DNA from: Symbiodinium natans
Lineage: Eukaryota > Sar > Dinophyceae > Suessiales > Symbiodiniaceae
Reading direction: 5' to 3'
Assembly: GCA_905221605.1 (NCBI GenBank)
Contig: CAJNDS010001913.1
Coordinates: 46,001 to 110,000 of the forward strand
DNA length: 64,000 bases
The notes below the pieces were generated by a model, which did no database searches, was not told where the DNA came from, and saw nothing but the letters and a program-made list of their open reading frames with translations. Position numbers and translations under genes: made by a program. Of this stretch, positions 19,434 through 31,000 are shown in pieces. Within the stretch, counting starts at the first letter, position 1. Every line of letters starts with the position of its first letter.

Positions 19434-19808
19434 GTGGTTTAGGGTTTAGGGTTTAGGGTTTAGGGTTTAGGGTTTAGGGTTTAGGGTACTTGGGCCTTTT
19501 TTCTGAAACAGGGGCTCAGGGTTTAGAGGCTTCGCCCTCAGCCCAAAAAGCCTGAGGTTAGGATTCCTGCAAGGGTTTCGAAAGCCTTCCCTATGACCAA
19601 GATCCTGGAAAGTCCTGAACCTTTTTCAGGACTTCGGGGGTGCGGAAGACCAGTAGACCAGTCTGCAGGGCTTTTTTGCAGGTTACAGGGTTTTGTGGGA
19701 CAGGATATCTTCAGACTTCTGCTGAAGTTTGGAGTATTGCGGGCTTCACGGTTTTCAGGGCTCAGGGCTTGAAGACTCTCTTTACAGCCCTTTTGCCTAA
19801 ACACCTAA

Positions 19809-19912
19809 CTTGGGATATTTTTCCCTTATACTGACAGTCCCTAACAGGGTTTATAGTAGGGGGTAGCTATGATCCCCATTAAGGACTGTTCGTATACGGG
19901 GGAGCATCCCAA
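19809..19912. mobile_element. Palindromic MITE-like element, family A
   Basis: Starts CTTGGGATATTTTTCCC, ends GGGGGAGCATCCCAA, with inner ACAGTCCCTAA / TTAAGGACTGT. Arms are imperfect, so it is an older copy. Confidence 0.75.
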
Positions 19913-20352
19913 CACCATACCCTGAACTGAACGTCTTTTGTGTAAATTTCCCGAAACCCTAATCCCTAAACCCTAAACCCTAAACCCTAAACCCTACAGC
20001 GGGTCGGAACCTGCACCCGGAATCTCCGAATCCCCCACTACCCTAAGTCCGACCTGAAGAATTTCCGAAACTAGGGGGTGCCTTATTGGGGTCCTGACTG
20101 TCAGGGAATCCGATGAGTTGGGGTTGATATTCGGGGCCGTTTATTTCGTAAACCCCTTTTTTGCAGGTTACTTATAAGAGAATCCTCTAAGGGGTTTCAG
20201 AGTGGTTTTTGGCTTCTTAAGGCTAAGCCCTAATCCACGTGGAGACGGAGAGCCTGGGACCTTAGGCCCTGGACCCTAAACCCTAAACCCTAAACCCTAA
20301 ACCCTAAACCCTAAACCCTAAACCCTCGCCGCGTAAGACCGAGCGTTCTCAG

Positions 20353-20403
20353 GTGGTGGCCCTGTGTGCAGACCTGGCAGTGCTCCAAGCTGGGCTTTTG
20401 TTG
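20353..20403 (+). CDS. Exon-like island (17 codons)
   Basis: Acceptor GCGTTCTCAG|G, frame VVALCADLAVLQAGLLL, donor GTATTGGTAGG. CCCTAAA tract before (20,275-20,326), TTTAGGG after. Family unknown. Confidence 0.45.
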
Positions 20404-20479
20404 GTATTGGTAGGGGGTTTAAGCGGGGATTCGGGTTTAGGGTTGAGGGTTTAGGGTTTAGGGTTTAGGGTAGCTGAGG

Positions 20480-20602
20480 CTGAGTAGATAACCTTGAACC
20501 TTTTGGGGTAGTACAATCCTACCATAATTGAAAGGCTACAATCCTACCATAATTGAAAGGCCAACCTTTTGTGGGCCAGGGTACTCAGCAACTATATAGG
20601 AG
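20480..20602. mobile_element. Diverged MITE-like element, family B, with 25-bp duplication
   Basis: Contains GAACCTTTTGGGG and CCAACCTTTTGTGGG arms, and a tandem duplication of CTACAATCCTACCATAATTG. Related to the copies at 42,134 and 58,750. Confidence 0.5.
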
Positions 20603-20913
20603 AGGGTTTAAGCGGGGATTCGTGTTTAGGGGTTTAGGGTTTAGGTTTAGGAGGTTAGGAGTTTAGGGGTTTAGGGGGTTTAGTGGGGCCTTTGGGGTTT
20701 AGGCCGAGGACGCAAGGGGGTTTAGGGTCCCTACCCCAAACTACGCACAGATATCTGTAGGTAGCCCCTGAGGCCGGTTATCCTCGCCTTCCCGGTGGCA
20801 GCGCACATGTGGGGTGGGCAAACCTCGTGTTAACATAAACCCGAAACCACAAAAACCTGGACTCTGAACCCTGAACCCTAAAGCCGCAAGGGGTTTAGGG
20901 TGAAAGAGGGGAT

Positions 20914-21297
20914 ATGGATTGCAAACATCAAGCGCGAAGTATATCCGGGCGCACGCGCCCATGTTTTTTAGCCGCATTCAGCGTGTGTAGGCTCTTTTCA
21001 TCGCACAGACTGCGTAGCCTGTGCCACGACGACCCAGCGGCAAAGGAAGTGCTCCGACGGAGTTTCTTCATCACCGGTAGTTGCGGTCGATCCGGCGGAG
21101 ACATCGACGCAGCTCGGCGGAGGACATCTTGGCGTTCCATGGTGGAAAGGCCATCAGCCAATTTTTCAAAGCTGTTCTTCAACGACCTCCAGCTCCTGGC
21201 CTCCTATAAGGAGAGCTTGGCTTCATTCACGCTCCAATCCTTTCCAGCGGTTCTTTGGCGAACGTACCTGATGCGAAGGACCCTCTTGCTGACCTAG
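20914..21297 (+). CDS. Small ORF, 127 codons, unknown
   Basis: A frame in non-repetitive DNA, Arg/Ser/Leu-rich, ending TAG at 21,295-21,297. The reverse strand is also open over part of it. No recognised domain and no splice context. It may be an intact small gene, an exon, or chance. Confidence 0.25.
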   Translation: MDCKHQARSISGRTRPCFLAAFSVCRLFSSHRLRSLCHDDPAAKEVLRRSFFITGSCGRSGGDIDAARRRTSWRSMVERPSANFSKLFFNDLQLLASYKESLASFTLQSFPAVLWRTYLMRRTLLLT

Positions 21298-22206
21298 GAT
21301 CTGAAAGGTCTCGTAGATCCCCTCTGAACCTCAGAGCTGGTTGCTCACGCGACTGCTCTTGACTTATAGCTCACATTCGCTTTTGCCCAGACAGCACGCA
21401 TGCGCAGTATCTGACGTGATCCTGTATCATGAAGGTCCCTAGCTTTCAAAGCTCACGCTAGTTCCTAATCAGGCCCATGACTGCACCCTAGATACGCTAT
21501 AAGCCCTAAATCCCGACCAACGAACCTTAGTCCGTAACAACCTCGATATCCTGCCACCAAGCGCCCTTAACCTGAAAGACCAAAACAAAACAATTGAGCA
21601 CCCTCGAAAAAAGGCAAACCCCAAAGGCTCTAAACACGAATCGCCCTAAACTTGGAACAGAGTGAACACCCCCAATTATAACTAAGCAACCTTTCGAAAT
21701 ATGCAAACCCTGAGCAAGTAGTTTAGGGGTTTGGGGTTTGGGGGGTTAGGGTTGAGGGTTCTGCCCTCTGAACAGCCCTACTAAACACTGCAACCACTTC
21801 AACGAAAACATGGGCACAAGTTCATTCCAGGGTTCGGGTTAGGGTCAGGGTTTAGGGTTTAGGGTTTAGAGTTTAGGGTTTAGGGTTTAGGGTTTAGGGT
21901 TCAGGGTTTTGGGTTTAGGGTTTGGGGTTTAGGGGTAAGGGTTTCGGGTGTTCGCCGAATCTGAGGCGTTGCTCCGCGAGGGGGCATACCGCCACGTTTC
22001 AGAGATGAAGAGCGAGAGGCCTGGAATGTGGCTTGCGGTTGAGGGTTTAGGGTTTAGGGTTTAGGGTTTAGGGTTTAGGGTTTTTTAGGGTTTAGGGTTT
22101 AGGGTTTAGGGTTTAGGGCACTAGGGGTTGAACTGTATCACCTACACGTGTGTTCCGGACTTAGGTTATCAACCCTATCCTCTATAGGCAGACCCCATAC
22201 ACTTAG
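21298..22206. other. Non-coding DNA with TTTAGGG tracts
   Basis: Unique DNA to about 21,715 with no good frame, then TTTAGGG tracts at 21,842-21,915 and 22,044-22,118. I see nothing else in it. Confidence 0.6.
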
Positions 22207-22477
22207 GGTTGAAGGTTTTGGATGGCTATGATCACTACGGCTACGGCAGCTACGGAGGCAAGAGCAAGAGCACAAGCGACACACACGGCACTTGGTCGGC
22301 ACATTTTGTCAGCTCTGTTTCGCGTGTGGTGGTCAGCGAGGGCAGCGTTGAGTCAGCGACAGCGGTTCGCAAGCTCACGTCGTTGCAGCTGGTGGGCCAG
22401 CCCTTGGGCATGACATGGACTGGACACAGTCCGTCTGGGCTGCCTCTCAGCACCGTCCACTTGGAAGGCAACAAGGG
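22207..22477 (+). CDS. Exon-like island with GTAAGC donor (about 90 codons)
   Basis: After TACACTTAG|G a frame reads LDGYDHYGYGSYGGKSKS, then SVSRVVVSEGSVESATAV and LTSLQLVGQPLGMTWTG, to a strong donor GTAAGC at 22,478. Gly/Tyr-rich start, otherwise a normal globular composition. Family not recognised. It is the longest island of the 16-23 kb group. Confidence 0.5.
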
Positions 22478-22698
22478 GTAAGCGATTCGACCCTAAACCC
22501 CGAACCCTTATGAAACACGTAAGCCTGTTTCGAAAGCCGCAAGCTCCCTGACCCCAAGCCTCAACCTCCAGCCCCAACCCTAAAGCCCCCAAACCCTCTA
22601 CCCTAAACCCCTAAACCCTAAACCCTAGACCCTAACACCCCACACCCTATAAACCCCTAAACCCTAAACCCTAAACCCCAAACTCCCCGCACTCCCTA

Positions 22699-22770
22699 CT
22701 TGGAGGTTCATGCGTACATGTAACTCTTCTTTCACTGCACTTATACGTTCCCTGAAATCCCTTAAGTAGG
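22699..22770. mobile_element. Broken MITE-like element, family C
   Basis: Begins CTTGGAGGTTCATG as in the intact copies but lacks the matching right arm. Confidence 0.5.
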
Positions 22771-23034
22771 TGATAAGTAGACTTCTAACTGGGGGAATAC
22801 TTACCCAGGCACCTCAAGTATCAGAACTTCGAAAACCCTACACCCTAAACCCCAAGCCCCAAACCCTAAACCCTTCGGAGCATATTTGGGCTGGTCTCTT
22901 AGTGCTTGCCTACCATGAGACAAGCCAAGTAACCCGCAACCCTAGAGCCTAAACCCTAAACCCCTAAAGCCCTAAACCCCGAACCCCAAACCCTAAACCC
23001 TAAACCCTAAACCCTAAACCCTAAACCCTGGCAG

Positions 23035-23109
23035 GCACCACGGCGCCCAACAGCGGCAATGGGCCGCACCCCTGGAGCCGGAAGCCCAGATTGGCCAAGA
23101 GCCTCCTTG
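23035..23109 (+). CDS. Exon-like island with GTTTAGGG donor
   Basis: CCCTAAA tract, acceptor CCTGGCAG|G, 75 bases of unique GC-rich DNA, then the donor is the telomere-like repeat itself (TTG|GTTTAGGG). More than one frame is open, so no protein is assigned. Bases 23,075-23,108 recur at 23,241-23,275 inside the following repeat DNA. Confidence 0.4.
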
Positions 23110-23240
23110 GTTTAGGGTTTAGGGTTTAGGGTTTAGGGTTTAGGGTTTAGGGTTAGGGTGATTCAGGGTTTGGGGTGATTAGGTTTTAGGGTTAGGGTTT
23201 AGTGTGATTGGGTTGGTTATTAGGGTTTAGGGTGATTAGG

Positions 23241-23275
23241 GAGCCGGAAGCCCTGGTTGGCCAAGAGCCTCCTTA
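23241..23275 (+). repeat. Second copy of an exon fragment
   Basis: GAGCCGGAAGCCC then TTGGCCAAGAGCCTCCTT repeats the end of the island at 23,035-23,109 with about three differences. It lies among TTTAGGG variants that include a GGTGATTAGGG subfamily. Confidence 0.75.
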
Positions 23276-23711
23276 AGACCTGGTTGAGGGTTTAGGGTGA
23301 TTAGGGTTTAGGGTTTAAGGGTTTAGGGTGATTCGGGTATAGGGTGATGTTAGGATGTCGGCTTAATTATACGTTGAATTATATGTAGTATACATAGGGG
23401 TTCGTGTTTAGGGTCCCATCACCGTTGCATGAATCCCTGTTTCTGGTTGCAAAATCCGGTGTTCTGGCTGCATGAATCCCCGTAGTTAGTTTCACGACGC
23501 AATGATCCTGATCCCCTACATATAAACCTAAACCCTTTACCCTTTGAATGAAAACCCCAAACCCTAAACCCGAAGCCCTACTGGCGGTTCTGGGAATTCA
23601 AAGGACTTACTTATAGTACGTACCACAACCCTACCGACCCCCCGAATCCCCTTAAATCCCACACCCTAAATTCAACCCCTATATCCGAACCACAGCCCTA
23701 AACCTTAAACC

Positions 23712-23806
23712 CGAAGCCCTAAACCCTAAACCCTAAACCCTAAACCCTAAACCCTAAACCCTAAACCCTAAACCCTAAACCCTAAACCCTAAACCCTAAA
23801 CCCTAA
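23712..23806 (-). repeat. CCCTAAA tract, about 13 units
   Basis: Perfect heptamers upstream of the candidate first exon of aldolase gene 1. Confidence 0.9.
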
Positions 23807-23885
23807 CCCTAAACTGGCCCTAAACCCTAAACCACCTTAAGTTTTGCAAGCTATGGATTCAGAGCCAAGACGCCCCCACGTCCAG

Positions 23886-23946
23886 GTCCGCACGCGCGCG
23901 CCTAGCGACCAGCGCCCTCGTGAGCCAGCTACGGCGGCAGAAGAAG
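23886..23946 (+). CDS. Gene 1 candidate first exon
   Basis: CACGTCCAG|G then VRTRAPSDQRPREPATAAEE, donor GC at 23,947. Its phase closes with the next exon if that begins at 24,653. Homology to the family is not visible, so this is the weakest exon of the gene. Confidence 0.35.
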
Positions 23947-26900
23947 GCAGTTTCGGGTCAGGGGTGTGTTTAGTTAGTAGCCCTAAACCCTAACCCTAAA
24001 CCCTAAACCCTAAACCCTAAACCCTAAACCCTAAACCCTTGGGGCTTAGGCTTTGGGGTTCACGGATTTAGGGATTTAGAGTTGAGGGTTTAGGTTTTGG
24101 GGTTCTTGGTAGCCCAGTTGCCAGTGGTGCCCTTGTTGATGTTCCCTTTCTTGTTTCAGGGTTCCCTTAGAAAGCAACCAACCCACAAAGGTTTAGGGAT
24201 GTAGGGATTCAGAGTTCAGGGTTTGGGGTGGAGGCCCATTATTCGGGTTTGGGGTTTTGGGGTTTGTGGTTTAGGGATTTAAGGCTTTGAGGGTTTAGGG
24301 TTTTAGGGTTTTGGGTTTCGGGTTTAGGATTTAGCATCAACATTTCGTTTGCTTGTGCAAGGAGATGTTTCGCGGATTTTGTTCTGGCGCCGGGTCAAGA
24401 CAGAAGTGTTCGGGAACCCTAACCCTTAAACCTCTTCAAACCTCCTAAAAACCTCAATCTCCCGAAATCCCTAAGCCTTACATCCGGAATGCACCAGGCT
24501 TTAGGGTTTCAGGACCTAAGGGGTTTTGGGCTATTGAGGATTTTGGGGTTTAGGGTGCCCTAAACCCTAAACCCTAAACACTAAACCCTAAACCCTAAAC
24601 CCTAAACCCTAAACCCTAAACCCTAAACCCTAAACCCTAAACCCTCCCGGAGAGGCCGTAGCTGCCTTCCTGCACCTCGGTGACGCCTTGGCGGCCGAAG
24701 CCGTGGCCAACGCTGGCTTTGAGGCCTTGTGAAGCCTTCTAACGAGGGTTTAGGGTTTAGGTTTGGGTTTTAGGGTTCGGGGTTCAGGGTTTAGGGTTTA
24801 GGGTTGGGGCTTTTGGGTAAACCCCTATAAGCCCTTAAAAGAACCCCAAAGGAGCAGCCGTTTTGGGGTCCGTGCGGCTTCGAGAAAGGGGTTTAGGGTT
24901 TAGGGTTATAGGGTTTAGGGTTTAGGGTTATAGGGTTTAGGGTTTAGGGTTTGCCCGTAGGCTCAAAAGAGCCCCAAAAGCCTTGTATACCGAGGCCTTT
25001 GGGGCCCAAAAGTCATTCAATGAGACCCACCTGAAGGCTCCCATGTAGTTTCGTTTTTTGGGGGTTGGTTCTGGGGCCCTAAACCCTAAACCCTAAACCC
25101 TAAACCCTAAACCCTAAACCCACTACGAAGAACCAGTAGAATGAGCGCCAACCCCCAGCTTGGGAGGCTCTCGTCCTTGACCATGAACAGGGTCCGGGCG
25201 ACCTCCTGAATGCCGTTGGCCTTGCCTGGGCCTCTGGGGTTGAGGGTACGGCTTCAAGGGGTTTAGGGTTTAGGGTTTAGGGTTTAGGGTTTAGGGTTTA
25301 GGGTTTGGGGTTTAGGGTTTAGGGTTTAGGGTTTGGGGCTAGGACTCAGAGTGGGCCCTTATTCCCTCTTCCTCTGTTTTTTGGGTTTAGGGCTTCAAAG
25401 GGTTTAGGGTTTAGGGTTTAGGGTTTAGGGTTTAGGGTTTGGGGTTTAGGGTTTAGGGTTTAGGGTTTGGGGCTAGGACTCAGAGTGGGCCCTTATTCCC
25501 TCTTCCTCTGTTTTTTGGGTTTAGGTTCCCCTATAAGTCCCTTTAAGCCAAAAAGGGTTTAGGGTTTAGGGTTTAGGGTTTAGGGTTTAGGGTTTGGGGT
25601 TTAGGGTTTAGGGTTTAGGGTTTGGGGCTAGGACTCAGAGTGGGCCCTTATTCCCTCTTCCTCTGTTTTTTGGGTTTAGGTTCCCCTATAAGTCCCTTTA
25701 AGCCAAAAAGGGTTTAGGGTTTAGGGTTTAGGGTTTAGGGTTTAGGGTTTAGGGTTTAGGGTTTAGGGATTCCTAGGTTTGTTTTGGGTCTAGACTTCGA
25801 AGGAGATAAGGGCTTGCGGGGCTTAAGGGGCTGAAGGGCAGTGCATGATTGCCGGGCTGGTGTGCTTAGCGATGCAGCAACAATCTCCTCCAGACCTAGG
25901 ACCTAGATCTTCTGCACCCTGACGTTTCTGAGACTACTGGCACGGGCTCGCGCGCCTCAGCGGGCGCCGTGGTGCGAGGCGCTGGCGCAAGATCAGCACT
26001 AGTTGATATTGGGGCGCCCATTTCCTGGCGGATCTCACCTGACGGTCTGGCAACGTTTTCAGGTCGCCGACATCAACGAACTCGTGGTGGTGTGCGGCGT
26101 TTATGAACTGCACGCATCATGGCTTCATACGCTCTTCCGGCACCTCGTGGAGCATCCCACCCGCACCTCACACTATGTCTGGCTTCTTCTCCCTAAAGAA
26201 TCTGGTCTAGCGAATGTCTAACGAACCGCAAGCCCTGTAGCTGTGCCATGGCCCAAATTTTGAATGCTACTTGGATTCCACCTGTTACTGTTGGCGAGGA
26301 GCCCCCAAATATATCCTCATACTTAGTGGTACTTACACTGCGCACGATATGGTACGATATTAGGGGTACCTGTTATTGTGGCCCTTGTTATAAGGGGATC
26401 CTAGTTCTTGGGGTCTATATCGGGGCCCCCTTCGTATCGTAAAAGCCCAGAAGTTCTGAAGTAGGGGCCCAGAGGATGATAAGGATATGCAAGGGGTATA
26501 CAATGTGTCCCTACCTAAACTTTGTGGTGCTTTGCTGCAACGTTAGATCCTAGCCTTTTTGGGTTTAGGGTTTAGGGGTTTAGGGTTTCTTAATAAGGCA
26601 GCTAAAAGTTTAATTTATAGCTACCCTCCCAAGTGCAGCCAAGTAAACCCTGAACCCCTAGTTAAGGGCCCATACTAAGGTCCCTCGTAACAACCCGGAG
26701 ATCGTTGTTTCGGTGCAAGTTCACTCCGCGAATCGTAGGTGTTCTGGGCCCACCTAGCTTGGGTTGGGTATATGGGGCTTAGGGCTTAGGGTCTTTCAGT
26801 GGCTTTGCGTGACTTTCCTTGACCCAAAAACCCTAAACCCTGAGGGCTTTAGCCCCTTGAACCTTATCAGCCTTGCGAAGTCCCTCAACTTGGTAATCCA

Positions 26901-27175
26901 AAGGGCTCAGACAGGCCCTAAACCCCAAACCCTCAACCCGTAACCCTAAACCCCAAAGCCTAAACCCTAAACCCCAACCCCCCCCCCCTCTCTCTATGGA
27001 ACCTAACCTAAACCCTAAACCCAGAACCCAATAAAGCCCGCACCCCCCATACCGGCCACGAGGTCCACGCAGCCGCCAGCGCCGGGACGCACCCACTGCT
27101 CCGAGCCTCACCGGCTCAGATTCTTGGGGCCCCATACCCGAAACCCGACACCCTAAACCCTAAACCCTGAACCCT

Positions 27176-27211
<36 letters not shown>

Positions 27212-28019
27212 CGCCAAAGGGAGCGATTTCGGGAAGTTGCGAGCAAGGGGTACGGATAGCTCTGGTGATACCAAAGAGAGGCGTGTGTGGGGTTTAGGGT
27301 TTAGGGTTCGTATTCACACCCAAACCCCAAACCCCAAGCCCCAAACCCCAACCCCCAACCCCCAGCCCGAAACCCTGAACCCTAAACCCTAAACCCGAAA
27401 CCCTAAACCCTAAACCCGAAACCCTAACCCCTGGATGTCAAGCTCCATGCCAGGTGCCAAGCAACGACCCCGGGCCTGTCACTCAGCACAGTCCGGCAGG
27501 ATAAGGGGGACCCCTAAAAGGAAACCCCTTCTTAACCCTCTTCTGGCTCTCTTAAACAGGGACCTTATTCAGAGGGTCTATATCCCCAAAGGGTCCCCCT
27601 AATCCTATCCCCTACACAGGGACAGGCTTCCTTGGACGGATCATGGGTAGTTAAGGGTTTAGGGTTTGGGTTTTGGGGCTTAGGGTTTAGGGTTTCGGGT
27701 TTGGGGTGTAGGGCTTTAAATTCATTAAGGCTTGGGGTTTGGGGTCCAGGGTCTGGCGTTTGACGTTTAGGGTGTAGGCTTTGGGTTTGGGGTTGATTTA
27801 GGGTTTCAAAGCCTAGGATGGAGGCGCAGGCTTTTTCCGTACCCCTAAAAGGTTATAGTAGCAGGTTTTCGGTGTATTGCTTCCAAGACGCACATTGTCC
27901 TACCCATGAACCTCTAAGCAAGGCTTTCTTGCAGCCAGAGTCGCACCTTCAGCTCTTTAAAAAGGAATGAGGCAGAGACACAGTAGACACGCTCAGCCTC
28001 ATCCTCATCCTCATCATCC

Positions 28020-28051
<32 letters not shown>

Positions 28052-31000
28052 GGCATCATCCTCACAATCAACATCATCATATAAGTGTACAAAGGGAGAG
28101 ACAAGTAATTAGAACCCAATGTCAAGATTTCGGTGCTACGCTACCACCCTCAACCCTCAATTAGAGGCCAAAGCCTCAACCCTAGACCCCAGGTAAACCC
28201 CGGAAGCCCTGAACCCCTACACCCCCCTAAGCCCTAAATCTTAAACGCTAAGCCCCTAAACCCCTTACCCCTAAACGCCTTAAAGCCCTAAACCCCTAAA
28301 ACCCAAAACCCGAAGGTACCTCCGGCGAGCTTTGCAACTTGGCTTTGAGGGTCTGATCCTGCCCATGACGGAAACCGCCGAGCAGGCGGGCTGTCGGTTG
28401 GCAACTCGGACCTCTAAAACACCCTAAGCCCTGAACCCTAAACCCTAAACCCTAAACCCTAAACCCCGGTAACATTTACGAAGCCCGGCGCTCTGTAAGC
28501 CCCTTAAGCCCCAAAAGACCTAGAGCCCCCAACTGGGGCCGATGGAGGGCGATTGTTGTGGGTTTTGTCGGATTTCCGGTTGCGCAGATTGACCCTAAAC
28601 CTTAAACCTTGAACCCTAAACCCAAAATCCTACGTGATTTCGCTGTGGAGAAGAGAATTTCTTGGGTTGATGCGAGGGCAGTAATTACCTTGAAAGGATC
28701 TAGGGTTTAGGGTTGGGGGTTTAGGGTGAGGGTTGACCACGAAATCAACCCGAACAGGCTTGACGGTTCATGATGCGCAACCGATGTCCGGGGTGTGCAT
28801 GAGGGTACATGATTCCTTGGAGCCCCTTATTCCCTTCACTAGGACCCAGTGTAGGTCCTTTTCCCCCCCTGTTTTAGGGCCTCAGGTTTCCTTCTTCACG
28901 CCTTTGAACCAAAGGGTACCTGGGTATTCCTCAGCTTACTCTCTGGGTTTACATGCCCAATCCAGGGTTCTGTCTGTCCGCAAGGATGGGAAGGTAAGAA
29001 AACCCTAAACCCTAAACCCTAAACCCTAAACCCTAAACCCTAAACTCTAAACCTAAACCTCCAAACCGTGAGAATTCCTGAGCACCTACACTAAAGGCCC
29101 CCGGACCCCTAAACCCTAAGCATCCCTAAGCCGCAACCTCCCAGCACCCTAACCTGAAACCCTAAACCCTAAACCCTGAACCCTGAACCCTAAACCCTAA
29201 ACTCCCCTCTCACCAATACTGAGAGTGAAGCCTTGCGAGGCCGTGCAGTTCGTAGCCATGGCCCGGAAGTCCTTCCCGGCTCTGTGGCGGTCCTCAGAGG
29301 TTTAGGGTTTAGGGTTTTGGGGTTTAGGGTTTAGGGTTTAGGGTTTGAAGTTGGGATGCCTTAGTATTAATAGGGAGTATAGTCTCGCCCCTTAGGTTTT
29401 TGGAGCTTCGTATATTGGTTGGGGCCAAAAAGTTTGAGAGTTTTGGGTTTACAGAGGCCTGCACTCTAAACCCTATAAGCTTCAGACCCTAACCCTCTGA
29501 ACCCGAAGCCCCATAACCCTCCGAACCCGAAACCGCTTTTGTCGGCTTCCAGTCGGGCTTTTCAGCTTCATGGGTTCCCCCACTTCCCCCCTCTTTTGCT
29601 ACCCCCCTAGGTTCCCCCCTTAAATAAACGGAATTAGGCTCAGTTATCCCTAAACTAGACCTCATTAATTATGGGAGGGGGAGGGGGGTGTAGTGTAGAG
29701 TGTAGTAGGGGAACCCATGACAGTTCGGGGGCGGGGGGGGGGGGGGCACTTCGCCTTCTCTGGTGTACTCTGGGCTCAGGGTTTAGGGTTTAGGGTTAGG
29801 GGGGGGGGGGGGGGGAGGATGTTGAGATGTTGGGGGTTCTGGAGCTTGAGCTTGTGCAAAAGCTTGGGGACTTTCGTTTGGGCTTCGGGTTTAGTTAGGG
29901 TTTAGGTTTTAGGGTTTAGGGTTTTAGGGTTTTAGGGTTTTAGGGTTGTAGGCTTTTAGGGTTTTAGGGTTTTAGGGTTTTAGGGCTTTAGGGCTTTAGG
30001 GCTTTAGGGCTTTAGGGCTTCAGGGTTTTAGGGTTTTAGGGTTTTAGGGTTTTAGGGTTTTAGGGTTTAAGGTTTAGGGTTTAGGGTCTACGGTTTAGAA
30101 TCCATAGTTTGGTTTCGGGTATTGAGTTCAGGGCTTGTGGGATAAGAGGTGCTGTCCCAGAACGGACTGGTCCGAGACGCCCAAAGCCCACAACAAGGCC
30201 AAAAAGCCTCAAACCCTCTCTAAGCCTATCTACCAACATCGCAGGGCACATTATATGTTCCCTCCCCTCTTTGTTTTACACTTCTTTTATTCATGTATCC
30301 TGACTTGACTTGAAGTATTTTAACAGCTTGAGCCTCAGCACTTGTTTTTTGTTTGTAAGCGCTTTGCAACAGTCATGTAGTGTACAAATACCTACAAACC
30401 CCCTCAACCCCCTAAACCTCCGAAACCCAAACCCCTGAACCTTGCACCCTATAAAACCTGCATAGCCCTAAGCCCCCGTTGTGTTTTTTGCCTCAGCGCT
30501 AGGTAAAATCCAATGTCTGCCCTAAAACCCCCTGAACCCCCGAACCCTAAACCTCAAACCCTTATATAAACCCCTAAACCCCCTAACCCTCAGCCCCTGT
30601 ACCCCTAAACCCTAAACCCTCCTAAACCCTAGACCCCTAGACCCCTAAACCCCTACAACCCTAAACCCCTACAACCCTAAACCCCTAAACCTGAAACCCT
30701 AAAGCCCTAAACCCCTAAACCCTGACGCCTGAAGCATACGTGGCACGACTGATCACGATTTTTGGGATGGAAGATTGAAGAAGGAGATCATGCAGGCAAC
30801 TCGAACATGGCATTGCATGAAGCATTGCCTGCCTGGAACCCGAGCGGTATCCAGGCTTTCAACTGCCTTGGCAAAGGTCATCCACTTCATCGTGATAGGT
30901 GTCCACGTCTTTGACATGTGTACCGACGAGACGGGAACGCCTACTTCATTGGTGCTCTACTTCGTTTCAGTTTCAGACATGCTGAGCGATGAGAACCAGC

